Positions 8,829 through 19,500 of a DNA stretch of 38,610 nucleotides are shown piece by piece. The stretch comes from Prolixibacteraceae bacterium (GTDB lineage Bacteria; Bacteroidota; Bacteroidia; Bacteroidales; Prolixibacteraceae): assembly GCA_016931385.1 (NCBI GenBank), contig JAFGEV010000141.1, positions 1-38,610 of the forward strand. Direction: 5' to 3'. The number at the start of each line of letters is the position of its first letter. Position 1 is the first letter of the stretch. Below the pieces are notes generated by a model, which was not told where the DNA came from, made no database searches, and saw only the letters and a list, made by a program, of their open reading frames with translations. A program made the position numbers and the translations under genes.

Positions 8829-11800
8829 ATGTGCATGGGGAATTACAGGGATAAAAAGAAAGGTATAATTCGCTTTTTACTGGCAGCACTTTTGTTTGTA
8901 TTTGGCTACGTTAACATACTTCCTGCAAGCGAAGAACCGCTTTCATTTATTCATTATACCAACAAGGACGGATTGCCATCGTCGTATGTGAAAAGCATCA
9001 CCCAGGATCATTACGGTTTTATCTGGCTGGCAACCCGAATAGATGTATGCCGGTTCGACGGAAGAAATTTTCAAACTTTTCCTGCATATAATGAAGAAGG
9101 GGAAAGCTTTAATCTATACTCAAATAAAATATTCTCATGTGCCGATTCAACCCTGGTTTGCCGTACAAATGAAGGAAGTTATTTTTATTTCGATTTTGAG
9201 CTTGAATGCTTCAAACCCTACAAACTCCTGAACGATGTGCTTTCGGTTCAGTCAGTTGAGCCTGTCGGGGGCGGATATTGGATTTGCCGCGACAATAAGC
9301 TTTATTTTCTCGATTCGAGAAATGGCATGTTAACCGAGATAAAAGATATGGTTACTTTTGGAAGTATACCCCCGCAAGTGGTTTTCACCGATGTTAGGGA
9401 AAGAAACGGCGATTTGATTGCCCTTACCGATGACAGGCTAATTATTTTATTCGATTTCAAATTGTCGAAAATTAAAACCTTCAAACTTCCCGATTATTTT
9501 TCAGGCCTTTCAATTTCTTCATTTTATGTCGATGCCTGGAAAAATGTGTGGGTGGGCGAGGAGGCAACAGGTTTGTTCAGGCTAAACCTCGAAACAGGCG
9601 ATAACGAACGCTATTCAAAAAATTCACCAACCGACAAACGTTTATCCCACAATATGGTGCATACATTTGTTGAAGATAAAATCGGAAGGCTTTGGATAGG
9701 TACCGAGGGCGGGCTAAGCATCTGGCACCCCGAAACAAATAAATTCTCATATTGCAGGTATGAACTTGAAAATCCATCGGGTTTGAACACCGATCCGGTT
9801 TACGATGCATTTTGCGATGATAACGGGAATATTTGGCTGGGAACCTATTTTGGAGGGATTAACTTCTGGGATGCCGAAAAAAGCTTCTTTAAAACCTGGA
9901 AATCGGGCACAGGCAACAGGCAGCTTGGAGGAAACGTAGTAAGCTGCCTTCGTGAAGACGGGGACGGAAACCTTTGGATAGGGCTGGAAGACATGGGGCT
10001 GAACAAGCTTGACCTTATCTCAGGAGAAATTCAGAAATATACCAGCAATACCGATGGAAAAGGTTTGTCGTACAACAACCTTCATGATTTGTTATTTGTT
10101 ACCGACAAGGAACTCTGGATAGCTACATATACAGGGGGAATTAACATTTTAAACACTATAACAGGGAGGTACAGGTATATTAATCAGAAAAGCCATCCCG
10201 GTTTGCCATCCGATAACGTATATGCTTTTCTACCTTTAGGCGACTCAATTTTTATTGCTACTACCGGAGGAATAGCGATTTATAATTTAAACACATCCAA
10301 TATTTCAATTTTTCATCCCGAAGAATTAAATCTTTTCCAGTTTGAGAGTATCTGCCGAACCAGGAACAGGATATGGTTCTCGTGCTTTGAATACATTTTT
10401 TATTACGATTTGATCGAAAAGAAACTGAACAGGTTCAGTAATGTTACCCAATCGTGGAGTAACAATTTTGTAAAATCCGATTCAAAAGGGAGAATATGGG
10501 TTGGCAGTTGTTATAACGGTTTGTACTGCTACGACGAAACAATCGATTCAATTCGATTTTTCAACCCACAAAACGGATTTCCTGTTTCATGGATTTTCAG
10601 CGTTGAAGAGGCAAAAGATGGCTGGTATTGGGCCAGCAGCGACAAAGGCCTTGTTAGGTTTAACCCTGAAAAAGATGTATATGTATTGTACGACAGCAAT
10701 TCAGGCATACCTTTTAACCAGTTTAATTACAGGGCATCGTACAAAGACAATTGGGGAAATATTTATTTTGGTGGGAACAACGGGATGGTTTCTTTCAATG
10801 AAAACGACAATCCGAATGTGGCAAAAAAGCTTGATGTATTTTTCACCGGCCTTCAGTTGTTCAATAAGGTTGTCAGCCCGTTGGAAGAGAAATCGCCTCT
10901 GAAGAAATCAATCAATGAAACTGAATTGATAAAGTTCGACTATAACCAAAATGTGTTCACCCTTGAGTTTTCGGCATTGAGTTATTCAAACAATGGGAAT
11001 TGCCAATATGCTTATTACCTCGAGAACTTTGAAGAAAATTGGAATTACGTAGGTAACCGCGATTTTGCCACGTATACAAACCTGAGCCCTGGCACCTATT
11101 TTTTCCATGTAAAAGGATCGGTTGGGAACATTGCTGATGAAACCAACTTCAGGACACTGAAAATAGTTGTAAAGCCACCTTTCTGGCTATCAATCTGGGC
11201 ATTCATTGTTTATTTCATTCTTGTATGGGTTGTGTCGATTTTGATTTATACCGTTGGTAAAAGTTTTGAAAAATCGAAGGCATTGGTTGCTATGGAACGG
11301 CGCGAAAAAGAACATGCCAATGAAATACATCAGGTTAAACTCGAATTTTTCACCAATATTTCGCACGAACTTAAAACGCCTCTAACGCTTATTATAGGGC
11401 CCTTAAACGCCATCTTGAAAGAAGAAAAGTTAAGCCCTTTTATAAAAAAACGTCTGATGGGAATTGAAAAAAATGCACAACGCCTTTTTAACCTCATTAA
11501 CCAGTTGCTTGAGTTCAGAAAAATTGAAACAGGAAGGGAAAAACTACAGGTTGCCCGTTGGGACCTTGATACAATTTCGTTCGAAATAGCTGATTCATTT
11601 CAATCGGTTGCTGAAAATAAGAACATCGAATTTACAGTAAAATTTAATTGCGAGGAAAGAGTGGTATGGCTCGATGTGAACAAGGTTGATAAAATTATTT
11701 GCAACCTACTGTCGAATGCATTCAAATATACGCCCTCGGGGGGTAAAGTTGAATTAACCTTCGACATTGTGCAACGTGATAAAAAACGAAACCGCAAACC

Positions 11801-12911
11801 GCTTTATGATTTACTGATTACAGTTTCGGATACAGGTAAGGGCATTAAACGTGAAATGCTCGATAAGGTTTTCGACCGCTTTTTCCGTATCGACAAGGAA
11901 GCCTTAAATGAAAAAGGGTCAGGTATTGGGCTTGCTTATTTGAAAAGCCTGGTTATTGTTCACCGGGGTTCAATTGAAGTGAAAAGCGAAGATAATAAAG
12001 GATCGGTATTCAAAGTGCTGTTACCTGTGTCACAATCCGATTATTCAAACGATGAACTTGAATCGTCTTCCATACAATATATTCCATCACCTGAAGAAAT
12101 TGAAGTTGAAACCGAAGAAGAAAAAATTGCAGATTTTGACGATGCCACCGGGTTTTCGCACGACCCGGTTGTTTTGCTGGTTGAAGACAATTCTGAACTT
12201 CTCGATTTCATGAAAGATATTTTGCAGGACAAATACCAGGTTTACACCGCGCAAAACGGAATTGACGCTCTAGGTAAAATGAAAACAATTTTTCCCGACA
12301 TGGTCATCAGCGACATTATGATGCCGGAATTGGATGGGCTGGAACTAACGAAACATATAAAATCGGATATTGCCACATCACATATCCCCGTAATTCTTTT
12401 AACCGCCAAAAGTGGTGCAAAAAACATATACAAGGGATTGAAAACCGGGGCCGACTTGTATATTGAAAAACCCTTTGTGCCTGAAATTCTTGAGCAGAAC
12501 ATCGAAAATATCCTGAATACGCGCAAAATGCTTATACAACGTTTTCGCGATAATGCCTTCGCCTCTGTTAGCGATGTAGCCCACAGCGAATCGGATAAAG
12601 TGTTTATTGAGAAAATGACCGGCATAATTAAGAAAAACATCAGCGACCCAAACCTCGATGTAACATTCCTTGTGAGAGAAATGGGCATGAGCCGCTCACT
12701 GATTCATATAAAACTTAAAGGATTGCTCCAGTGTTCAACCACTGAATTTATTCGTTCCATCCGCCTTAGGGAAGCTGTAAAGTTGTTATCCGACGGGACA
12801 TACAACATTTCAGAAGCCGCTTACGAAACAGGTTTTTCAAGCCCGACCTATTTTACCCGACGTTTTAAAGAATATTTTGGTAAATCGCCCAGGGAGTATT
12901 TCAACGTATAG
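8829..12911 (+). CDS. Hybrid two-component system regulator (HTCS)
   Basis: The start is placed at ATG 8829 (8835 is equally possible) rather than the track's TTG 8793, because MGNYRDKKKG plus a hydrophobic stretch forms a normal signal/anchor. The 1360-residue protein fuses a periplasmic sensor to cytoplasmic signalling: Reg_prop beta-propellers (about 35-690, repeats such as GRLWIGTEGG), a Y_Y_Y domain (about 700-775), a membrane helix (about 785-808), a histidine kinase with H846 in ISHELKTP, N box NLLSNAFKYTP, G boxes DTGKGI and GSGIGLAY, a receiver with D1162 in ISDIMMPE, and a C-terminal AraC helix-turn-helix (about 1262-1360). All key residues are present. The family binds a glycan breakdown product in the periplasm and activates nearby SusC/D loci. 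Four 21-bp direct-repeat sites surround it; none precedes its own gene. Confidence 0.95.
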   Translation: MCMGNYRDKKKGIIRFLLAALLFVFGYVNILPASEEPLSFIHYTNKDGLPSSYVKSITQDHYGFIWLATRIDVCRFDGRNFQTFPAYNEEGESFNLYSNKIFSCADSTLVCRTNEGSYFYFDFELECFKPYKLLNDVLSVQSVEPVGGGYWICRDNKLYFLDSRNGMLTEIKDMVTFGSIPPQVVFTDVRERNGDLIALTDDRLIILFDFKLSKIKTFKLPDYFSGLSISSFYVDAWKNVWVGEEATGLFRLNLETGDNERYSKNSPTDKRLSHNMVHTFVEDKIGRLWIGTEGGLSIWHPETNKFSYCRYELENPSGLNTDPVYDAFCDDNGNIWLGTYFGGINFWDAEKSFFKTWKSGTGNRQLGGNVVSCLREDGDGNLWIGLEDMGLNKLDLISGEIQKYTSNTDGKGLSYNNLHDLLFVTDKELWIATYTGGINILNTITGRYRYINQKSHPGLPSDNVYAFLPLGDSIFIATTGGIAIYNLNTSNISIFHPEELNLFQFESICRTRNRIWFSCFEYIFYYDLIEKKLNRFSNVTQSWSNNFVKSDSKGRIWVGSCYNGLYCYDETIDSIRFFNPQNGFPVSWIFSVEEAKDGWYWASSDKGLVRFNPEKDVYVLYDSNSGIPFNQFNYRASYKDNWGNIYFGGNNGMVSFNENDNPNVAKKLDVFFTGLQLFNKVVSPLEEKSPLKKSINETELIKFDYNQNVFTLEFSALSYSNNGNCQYAYYLENFEENWNYVGNRDFATYTNLSPGTYFFHVKGSVGNIADETNFRTLKIVVKPPFWLSIWAFIVYFILVWVVSILIYTVGKSFEKSKALVAMERREKEHANEIHQVKLEFFTNISHELKTPLTLIIGPLNAILKEEKLSPFIKKRLMGIEKNAQRLFNLINQLLEFRKIETGREKLQVARWDLDTISFEIADSFQSVAENKNIEFTVKFNCEERVVWLDVNKVDKIICNLLSNAFKYTPSGGKVELTFDIVQRDKKRNRKPLYDLLITVSDTGKGIKREMLDKVFDRFFRIDKEALNEKGSGIGLAYLKSLVIVHRGSIEVKSEDNKGSVFKVLLPVSQSDYSNDELESSSIQYIPSPEEIEVETEEEKIADFDDATGFSHDPVVLLVEDNSELLDFMKDILQDKYQVYTAQNGIDALGKMKTIFPDMVISDIMMPELDGLELTKHIKSDIATSHIPVILLTAKSGAKNIYKGLKTGADLYIEKPFVPEILEQNIENILNTRKMLIQRFRDNAFASVSDVAHSESDKVFIEKMTGIIKKNISDPNLDVTFLVREMGMSRSLIHIKLKGLLQCSTTEFIRSIRLREAVKLLSDGTYNISEAAYETGFSSPTYFTRRFKEYFGKSPREYFNV

Positions 12912-12973
12912 CGCTAATATCTTTTCTGTTGAATGAAAAAAACTCCTTTAAAAAAACTTATCAATACTTCTCG

Positions 12974-13035
12974 ACATTTGTTTTAGTTTCCTGAACATTT
13001 GTGATTCTGTTTAGCCTGATTAACACATTATTTTG
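12974..13035 (+). promoter_or_regulatory. Operator B: 21-bp direct repeat plus -7 element
   Basis: Half-sites ACATTT at 12974-12979 and ACATTT at 12995-13000, 21 bp apart, joined by GTTTTAGTTTCCTGA. TTATTTTG at 13028-13035 fits the Bacteroidota -7 consensus TAnnTTTG at seven of eight counted positions and lies 33 bp after the second half-site start. The sulfatase-like gene begins 27 bp downstream. Confidence 0.65.
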
Positions 13036-13062
13036 ATTAGAACTTAATGGCAAATCAAATTA

Positions 13063-15036
13063 ATGAAGCTGACATTTTTCTTTGCAATATCAATGTTTGG
13101 TTTTTTTATTATCGGATGTTCTTCAAAAACTGAGCATCTGGAGAAACCAAACATTCTGCTAATTACTACCGAAGGGCAGGCATGGGAAGATGTTCCCTCG
13201 CAAATGCCTTTTTTGAAAATGCCGGCCCTTGAAAAGCTAATTGCCGAGGGAGTTGTTTTTCAGAACCATTATTCCAATGCACCTTTATGCCAGCCTGCAA
13301 AGTATACCATAATCAGTGGATTGTACCCTCATCAGCATCACTTGATGGAAGAAAGTGGCAACTGGTTGCCCGAAAACACCCAGGTTTTAATGGAGTATTT
13401 ATCCGAAATGGGATATTTCACAGCCGGTGTTGGCAAGATGGATTTTAAGCCCTGGGAACGCATGGCTGGTTTCGATATGCGCATTTCGGCCGAAGGCCTG
13501 GGCGAGAACCAAAGCGATACCCTGAAACACGATGATTATTACCATTTCCTGAAATCAGCAGGTATGTCACGGCTCGATTATCTTGAAAAACTTGAGTATC
13601 CCGAAATAGACCAAATAGCCGCATGGCCCTTTAACGATTCGCTGCATATCAATTCTTTTATTGGTAAAGCTGCTTGTAAATTCATCGAAGAAAGATGTGA
13701 TATTCAAGCGAAACCTTGGTTTTTATGGGCATCATTTGCAGGCCCCATGTATCCCTGGATGCCTCTGAAGAAAAACTTCGATGAATATTTGAATGTTGAA
13801 TTTCCGGGGTGCAGAACTGTTGAAAAGGAGCTAAGGAATAAGCCTTTCGACCACACAGTTACCAGGTATAAATATATGCGCAGTATAATTGATTACATCG
13901 AAGAAAATCCTCTTGAGGAAAATGAAACCATTTCAAAGGTAAAAGCTGCCCATTATGCCTGTCTCTCCGATATTGATACATGGATAGGGAATATCATGGT
14001 TACCCTTGAAAAAAAAGGAATGATCGATAATACTGTGCTTGTATTTACCAGTACCCAGGGGGCATTAACAGGCGATCATTTTAACTTTAACGGGGGTAAT
14101 GCATATGAACGTGCTGCACATGTACCCTTTCTCATTTGGATGCCCGGTAAAAACGAAAGAAAAAATATTACCGGTTTTACATCTCATGTAGATATTTTAC
14201 CAACAATTATTGAACTGGCAGGAGGCGAACGCCAAAACGACAATATTGAAGGGAAATCGCTGGTGCCGGTTTTATCGGGCGAAGTTACAGGAAGCAATCA
14301 TGCCTTTATCGAAATTATGAATAACTATTCGATTGTTACAGCAGCTTATAAACTTGGGTTTTATACACCATATAAAGAAGCTGAATTGTACAACCGCCTG
14401 GAAGATGCCAATGAAATCAGAAATGTGTTTAATAATGATAAATACAGGGATATTATCGACTCATTAGCCTTGATCATGACTGAACATTACCAACACTTAA
14501 ACGAAGTAATGGCTGAAAGGAAGGAATATCAATCGCCGGTTACTTTTGTTGAGTTACGCCAGGGCAAAAGTGCAATTGACGAAAAAGCACCATACATTGC
14601 CAATAAGCCCTTTAAAATGATGGCTGAACTTGATATTTCTGAAAATGCATCAGGACCGGTTGTAACATACGATGTGGGTAATATGCATGGTTTTTCGTTG
14701 TTTCTCGACAAAGGCTATCTTTGTTTCGGGATCAGAAAGTGGGGAAGGGATGAGATTTTCAGGGTTTCGCAAAAAACTGGCGGAAGGAACGTTAAAATTA
14801 CCTTTGATATGAAAAACAACGGCACTTTTATCATTTCTTCGCCTTCGTTGGAAAAAACGTATAGCTTCAAATCCGACTGGCCAATTCCTGAGCCAACAGG
14901 GCGCCCTGAATATTTTTCTAAGTCATTATACGCAGGAATTTCCGGTGAAGGCTGGACTAAACCTTATGGCAACCTACCCTGGGGAAAGGATCTTGACGGT
15001 GAAGTAAAATCATGCCTCATATCAGTTGGTTATTGA
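13063..15036 (+). CDS. Degenerate sulfatase-fold lipoprotein
   Basis: 657 residues; lipobox IIGC gives acylated C19. Residues 28-440 align with family S1 sulfatases: KPNILLITTEGQ, LCQPAKYTIISGLYPH, and GDHFNFNGGNAYERAAHVP. Most catalytic positions are changed. The metal-binding DD after ILLI is E37-G38, the FGly signature C-x-P-x-R reads C76-Q-P-A-K80, the metal-binding Asp-His of TSDHGE is T331-Q332, and the active-site Lys of the GDH...K motif is G344. The cysteine itself remains. The fold may thus bind rather than cleave, or act by different chemistry. About 170 extra C-terminal residues form a beta-rich, LamG-like domain (GFSLFLDKGYLCFGI). It is the first gene of a probable operon with the M24 peptidase and CotH genes and has operator B 61 bp upstream. 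Confidence 0.8.
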   Translation: MKLTFFFAISMFGFFIIGCSSKTEHLEKPNILLITTEGQAWEDVPSQMPFLKMPALEKLIAEGVVFQNHYSNAPLCQPAKYTIISGLYPHQHHLMEESGNWLPENTQVLMEYLSEMGYFTAGVGKMDFKPWERMAGFDMRISAEGLGENQSDTLKHDDYYHFLKSAGMSRLDYLEKLEYPEIDQIAAWPFNDSLHINSFIGKAACKFIEERCDIQAKPWFLWASFAGPMYPWMPLKKNFDEYLNVEFPGCRTVEKELRNKPFDHTVTRYKYMRSIIDYIEENPLEENETISKVKAAHYACLSDIDTWIGNIMVTLEKKGMIDNTVLVFTSTQGALTGDHFNFNGGNAYERAAHVPFLIWMPGKNERKNITGFTSHVDILPTIIELAGGERQNDNIEGKSLVPVLSGEVTGSNHAFIEIMNNYSIVTAAYKLGFYTPYKEAELYNRLEDANEIRNVFNNDKYRDIIDSLALIMTEHYQHLNEVMAERKEYQSPVTFVELRQGKSAIDEKAPYIANKPFKMMAELDISENASGPVVTYDVGNMHGFSLFLDKGYLCFGIRKWGRDEIFRVSQKTGGRNVKITFDMKNNGTFIISSPSLEKTYSFKSDWPIPEPTGRPEYFSKSLYAGISGEGWTKPYGNLPWGKDLDGEVKSCLISVGY

Positions 15037-15089
15037 ATAACTATTATTGGAGGCGTTAAAACTTAAAGTATTGAAGCGAGATAATTAAT

Positions 15090-16475
15090 ATGTTCGATAA
15101 AAAAATATATATCGGTAGGAGGGCTGTTTTAAAAGAGAAGCTTCAAAGTGGTTTGGTACTGCTTTCAGGAAATTCCGAAAGCCCTGTGAATTACGAGGGC
15201 AATCCTTACCGGTTCAGGCAGGATAGCACATTTTTATATTATGTGGGCATTAAGCTTACATCCCTTGCACTCGTAATTGACATTGAAGGCGATAAAGAAA
15301 TCCTTTTTGGCAACGAACAGACAATCGACAGTGTTGTGTGGAACGGTAAACTGCCTTCAATACATGTATGGGCTGAAAGAAGCGGAATTGAAAATGTTGC
15401 CCCTTTTAAAGATTTAAAAGTATACCTGCAGGAAGCATCGGATTTAAAAAGGACGATACATTTCATCCCACAGTACCGGGGCGAAAACAAAATTTTATTT
15501 CATGAGCTTCTCGGACTGCCAGTGCAAAAAATTGAAACAGGGTATTCTGTCGAATTGGTAAAGGCAATCGTTGCCCAGAGGGAAGTGAAGGTAAACGAAG
15601 AAATTGCTGAAATTGAAAAGGCTGTTAATATATCGGTTGAAATGCACACGGCTGCCATTAAATTTGCACGTCCCGGGATGCGTGAATACGAGGTGGCTGC
15701 CGAAATTCATAAAGTTGCGCTTGCCGCAGGGGGCGACCTGGCATTTCCGATCATCGCCACAAAAAATGGCCAGATTCTTCATAATTATTCCCAAACTTCT
15801 GTTATTGAAGAAGGCGATTTGTTCCTTGTCGATGCCGGTGCTGAAGTGCCCTCAGGCTATGCAGGAGACCTGTCGTCAACTTTCCCTGTTTCAAAAACTT
15901 TTGCTGCCATTCAAAAGGATATTTATGCAATTACCCTTGAAGCCCATTCGTCTGCTGTTAATACCTTAGGGCCTGGTGTCAATTTTCGTGAAGCACATTT
16001 GAATGCGTGCAGGGCCATTGTTGTTGGTTTAAAGCAGCTTGGACTGATGAAAGGTGATCCCGAAGAAGCATTGGTGAACGGAGCACATGCCTTGTTTTTC
16101 CCTTGCGGCACAGGACACATGCTGGGGCTTGATGTGCACGACATGGAAAACCTGGGCGAAAAATGGGTAGGATACAATGGTGGCGAACACAGCACACAAT
16201 TCGGCCTAAAATCGTTAAGGCTTTCAAAACCGCTAAAACCCGGCTTTGTGCTCACAATTGAACCAGGTATATATTTTATTCCCGATTTGATTGAAATGTG
16301 GGCTGCAAATAAAATGCACAGCCATTTCCTGAATTATCCCGAAATATTGAAATTTAAGGATTTTGGCGGTATCAGAAATGAAGAAGATGTTTTGATTACC
16401 AGCACCGGGGCACAGGTTTTAGGAAAACCTTTTCCAAAATCGATAAACGATATTGAATTGATGCGAAGAAATTAA
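15090..16475 (+). CDS. Xaa-Pro aminopeptidase P, M24 family
   Basis: 461 residues without a signal peptide, so probably cytoplasmic. The N-terminal aminopeptidase-P domain (about 5-135, NPYRFRQDSTFLYY) is followed by a pita-bread M24B domain. The five metal ligands are all present: D248 (VDAG), D260 (GDLSST), H343 (GTGHMLGLDVHD), E391 (IEPG) and E431 (RNEEDV), which predicts a di-manganese enzyme that removes an N-terminal residue preceding proline. It lies 53 bp after the sulfatase-like gene and 103 bp before the CotH gene on the same strand, and no terminator was seen at either junction. In this setting it may process proline-rich peptides released from an imported substrate. Confidence 0.93.
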   Translation: MFDKKIYIGRRAVLKEKLQSGLVLLSGNSESPVNYEGNPYRFRQDSTFLYYVGIKLTSLALVIDIEGDKEILFGNEQTIDSVVWNGKLPSIHVWAERSGIENVAPFKDLKVYLQEASDLKRTIHFIPQYRGENKILFHELLGLPVQKIETGYSVELVKAIVAQREVKVNEEIAEIEKAVNISVEMHTAAIKFARPGMREYEVAAEIHKVALAAGGDLAFPIIATKNGQILHNYSQTSVIEEGDLFLVDAGAEVPSGYAGDLSSTFPVSKTFAAIQKDIYAITLEAHSSAVNTLGPGVNFREAHLNACRAIVVGLKQLGLMKGDPEEALVNGAHALFFPCGTGHMLGLDVHDMENLGEKWVGYNGGEHSTQFGLKSLRLSKPLKPGFVLTIEPGIYFIPDLIEMWAANKMHSHFLNYPEILKFKDFGGIRNEEDVLITSTGAQVLGKPFPKSINDIELMRRN

Positions 16476-16578
16476 CCTTTTCCAAAAATAAGATTGCATA
16501 TTGCAAACCAATGGATTTAAAGAGAGATTATTAAACCAATTAAACCAAAACCTGTAAAGCTTTATTGTTTAGGCTTTC

Positions 16579-19500
16579 ATGTTCTTAAATAATTTTTTTA
16601 TGACTTATCGTTTACTTTTTGTTTTACAAATTTTTCTGGTTTTATCGTTGAAAAACATTTTTGCACAAATTAATTTTAACAAGGGGGCTGAATACAGGTT
16701 GTTGAAGGGGATCAGTACGGTTGACCTGCCTGAGAACTGGATGGCTGACGGATCGGTCTCTGCAGGATGGGATGTCGCATTTGCTCCTTTTCGGTATGGT
16801 GACGGTGATGGCGGTACCGAATTATCCGATATGAGGAATTACTATTCGACTTTTTACCTTCAAACAAAATTCACAGCCCAAAACATTGATGCTATCAGTT
16901 CAGTTAATTTCAATATTTCGTACGATGACGGGTTTGTTTTATGGATAAACGGTGAGGAGGTCATTCGCCGGAATGCCCCTGTATCATTAGTGCCCGGGGC
17001 TTTGTCTCCTGAAAACCATGAGTGGAACGATCCGCTCTCTATTGACCTGGCTGTTGAAAACCTTCCGATTATTGAGGGTGAAAACCTGGTAAGCATACAG
17101 GTTTTTAATACAACCCTGGGCAGCTCAGATGCTTACTTCGATATGGGCATCATGGGAAATGTCGTCCAGCCTGAACTTCCAATGGTCGATGCTGAGGGGA
17201 TTTCACTTACATTCAGTCATAATGCCGGATTCTATGCCAATGCTTTTGAATTGCAGGTAACTGCTTCAAACGATGCTTTCGGTGTAATCTATACCGTTGA
17301 TGGAAGCAACCCGCAAACATCGGCTACTGCAATTAAGGCCGGTTCTGTTGTTGCCGTTACTGTCGATCCGGATTCGGAAACAGGAAGAGGCAGGACTCCT
17401 GCATTTATCGTCCGTGCTTCTTTATGGAAAGAAGGTTTCAGCCCGGCTTTCCCTGTTGGAAATACCTATATTTTTCTTGATAAGGTTCCTGAACAAAGTA
17501 ATCCGGGTGGGGGCTGGCCTTCTGGCTCTGTAAACGGTCAGCGCATCGATTATGATATGGCTGCCGACATCGTTACCAACAGCAAATATTCTTCGATGAT
17601 GGGACAGGCGCTGTTGGAAATTCCCTCAATTTCGATCAGCACCGATCTTGATAACCTTTTTGGTTACAGCCAGGGTATCTATGTGAATGCCTCACAAAAA
17701 GGAGAGGAGTGGGAAAGGGATTGCTCAATTGAATTGATAAACCCATCGGGGAAAGAAGGATTCTCGGTTAATGCCGGGCTTAGGATCAGGGGAGGGAACA
17801 GTGCAAAAAATTCAAACAACCCAAAACACGCTTTCCGTTTGTTTTTCAGAAAAGAATACGGCGAAGGTAAACTGCATTATCCGCTTTTTGATGATAAGGG
17901 AGCCAGTGAGTTCGACTGCTTCGACCTGCGTTGTGAACAAAACTATTCGTGGAGTATGGACGGTGATCCGCAGAATACGTTGATAAAAGACATTTACTCA
18001 CGTGATATGCAACAGCAGATGGGGCATCTTTCGGCTAAAGGCGAATATTATCATTTATACCTGAACGGGATGTACTGGGGCATTTTTCAAACAGATGAAC
18101 GCCCTGAAGCAAGTTTTGCCGAATCGTACCTGGGCGGCGATAAGGAAGATTACGACATTGTAAAAGTAAACACCCAGCCGTGGCCATATTATAACGAGGT
18201 TACCGAAGGAACAATGGACACATGGGAAGACCTCTGGAATTTGTGCAGAACAGGTTTTCAAACAAATGAACAATACTTCAACCTTGAGGGAAAGGACAAA
18301 AACGGGAAACGCATTCACGATGCCCGGGTCTGGGTCGATATCGATAACCTGATTGATTTCCTGCTGATCATTTTTTATACAGGCAATTTTGATGCACCGG
18401 TTTCGGCCTGGGGCGGCAACGACATGCCCAACAATTTCTTCGCTATCATTAACCGCGAGAACTTATCGCAGGGATTCAAGTTCGTCGCCCACGATTCGGA
18501 ACATTGCATGTTCGTTGATGAAAAAAATATCGATAATGGTATACATGAAAACCGTGTTAACATTGGGACTACGGGCGCCATGAAAATTAACCGCCTTCTC
18601 GATTTTAACCCACAGTGGCTCCATTACAGGTTATGCCAGAATGAAGAATACCGTTTGCGTTTTGCCGACCATGCATATAAATATTTATCAGAAGGCGGAC
18701 TGTTTTCTCCCGATACTGCCCATTGGTATTTTGAAAGACGTGCTTTGGAAATCGATACGGCCATTGTTGCCGAATCGGCCCGTTGGGGCGATGCACAACA
18801 ATGGGGAGGCTCATTAAACAGGGATGATCACTGGCTGGCCGAACTTGAAAATCTGTACGATAACTATTTCCCGTATCGCACCGATATTGTAATCGGACAA
18901 CTTCAGGATGAAAATCTTTATCCACAGTACAATGCGCCTCGCGTTTCAGCAGAAGGAACGACTGTGGTTGAAAACAGGCATTTGTTTTCAGCGGAGGTGT
19001 CGGTTACTGTTGATAGAAACAACCCAACGGGCGATATTTATTTCACAACCAATGGCGCCGACCCCAGGCTGCCGGGTGGAACAATTTCGCCCGATGCAAT
19101 TAATGGGGGCAAAAGCACCTCTTTCCAACTGACTTCAAATACTTTATTTAAGGGAAGGGTAAAATCGGGCAACGCCTGGGGAGCTTTAAATACAGTGCTT
19201 TTTGTAAAACAGGAACAGGATTTTTCAAAATTTAAAGTTACCGAACTCGATTATCATCCGCTTGATATTATCGATGGAGTAGATACCATTGATCAAAAAA
19301 ACCTGGAATTTATCGAGTTTAAGAATACAGGTAGTGAAGTGCTTGATTTGTCAGGCTTAAAACTCGATTCAGCCGTTACATTTACATTTCCTTCAGGTAC
19401 ATTGCTTTTCCCCGGCCATTTTTATGTTGTTGCCTCAAAACCTAATTCTTTCTTCCGTCGTTTTGGGAGGTACCCCGACGGCAACTTCCAGGGACAGTTC

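Noticed and set aside
13063-15036. Annotation as an ordinary active arylsulfatase
   Set aside because: Arg of the CxPxR signature, the metal-binding Asp-His pair and the active-site Lys are all replaced.
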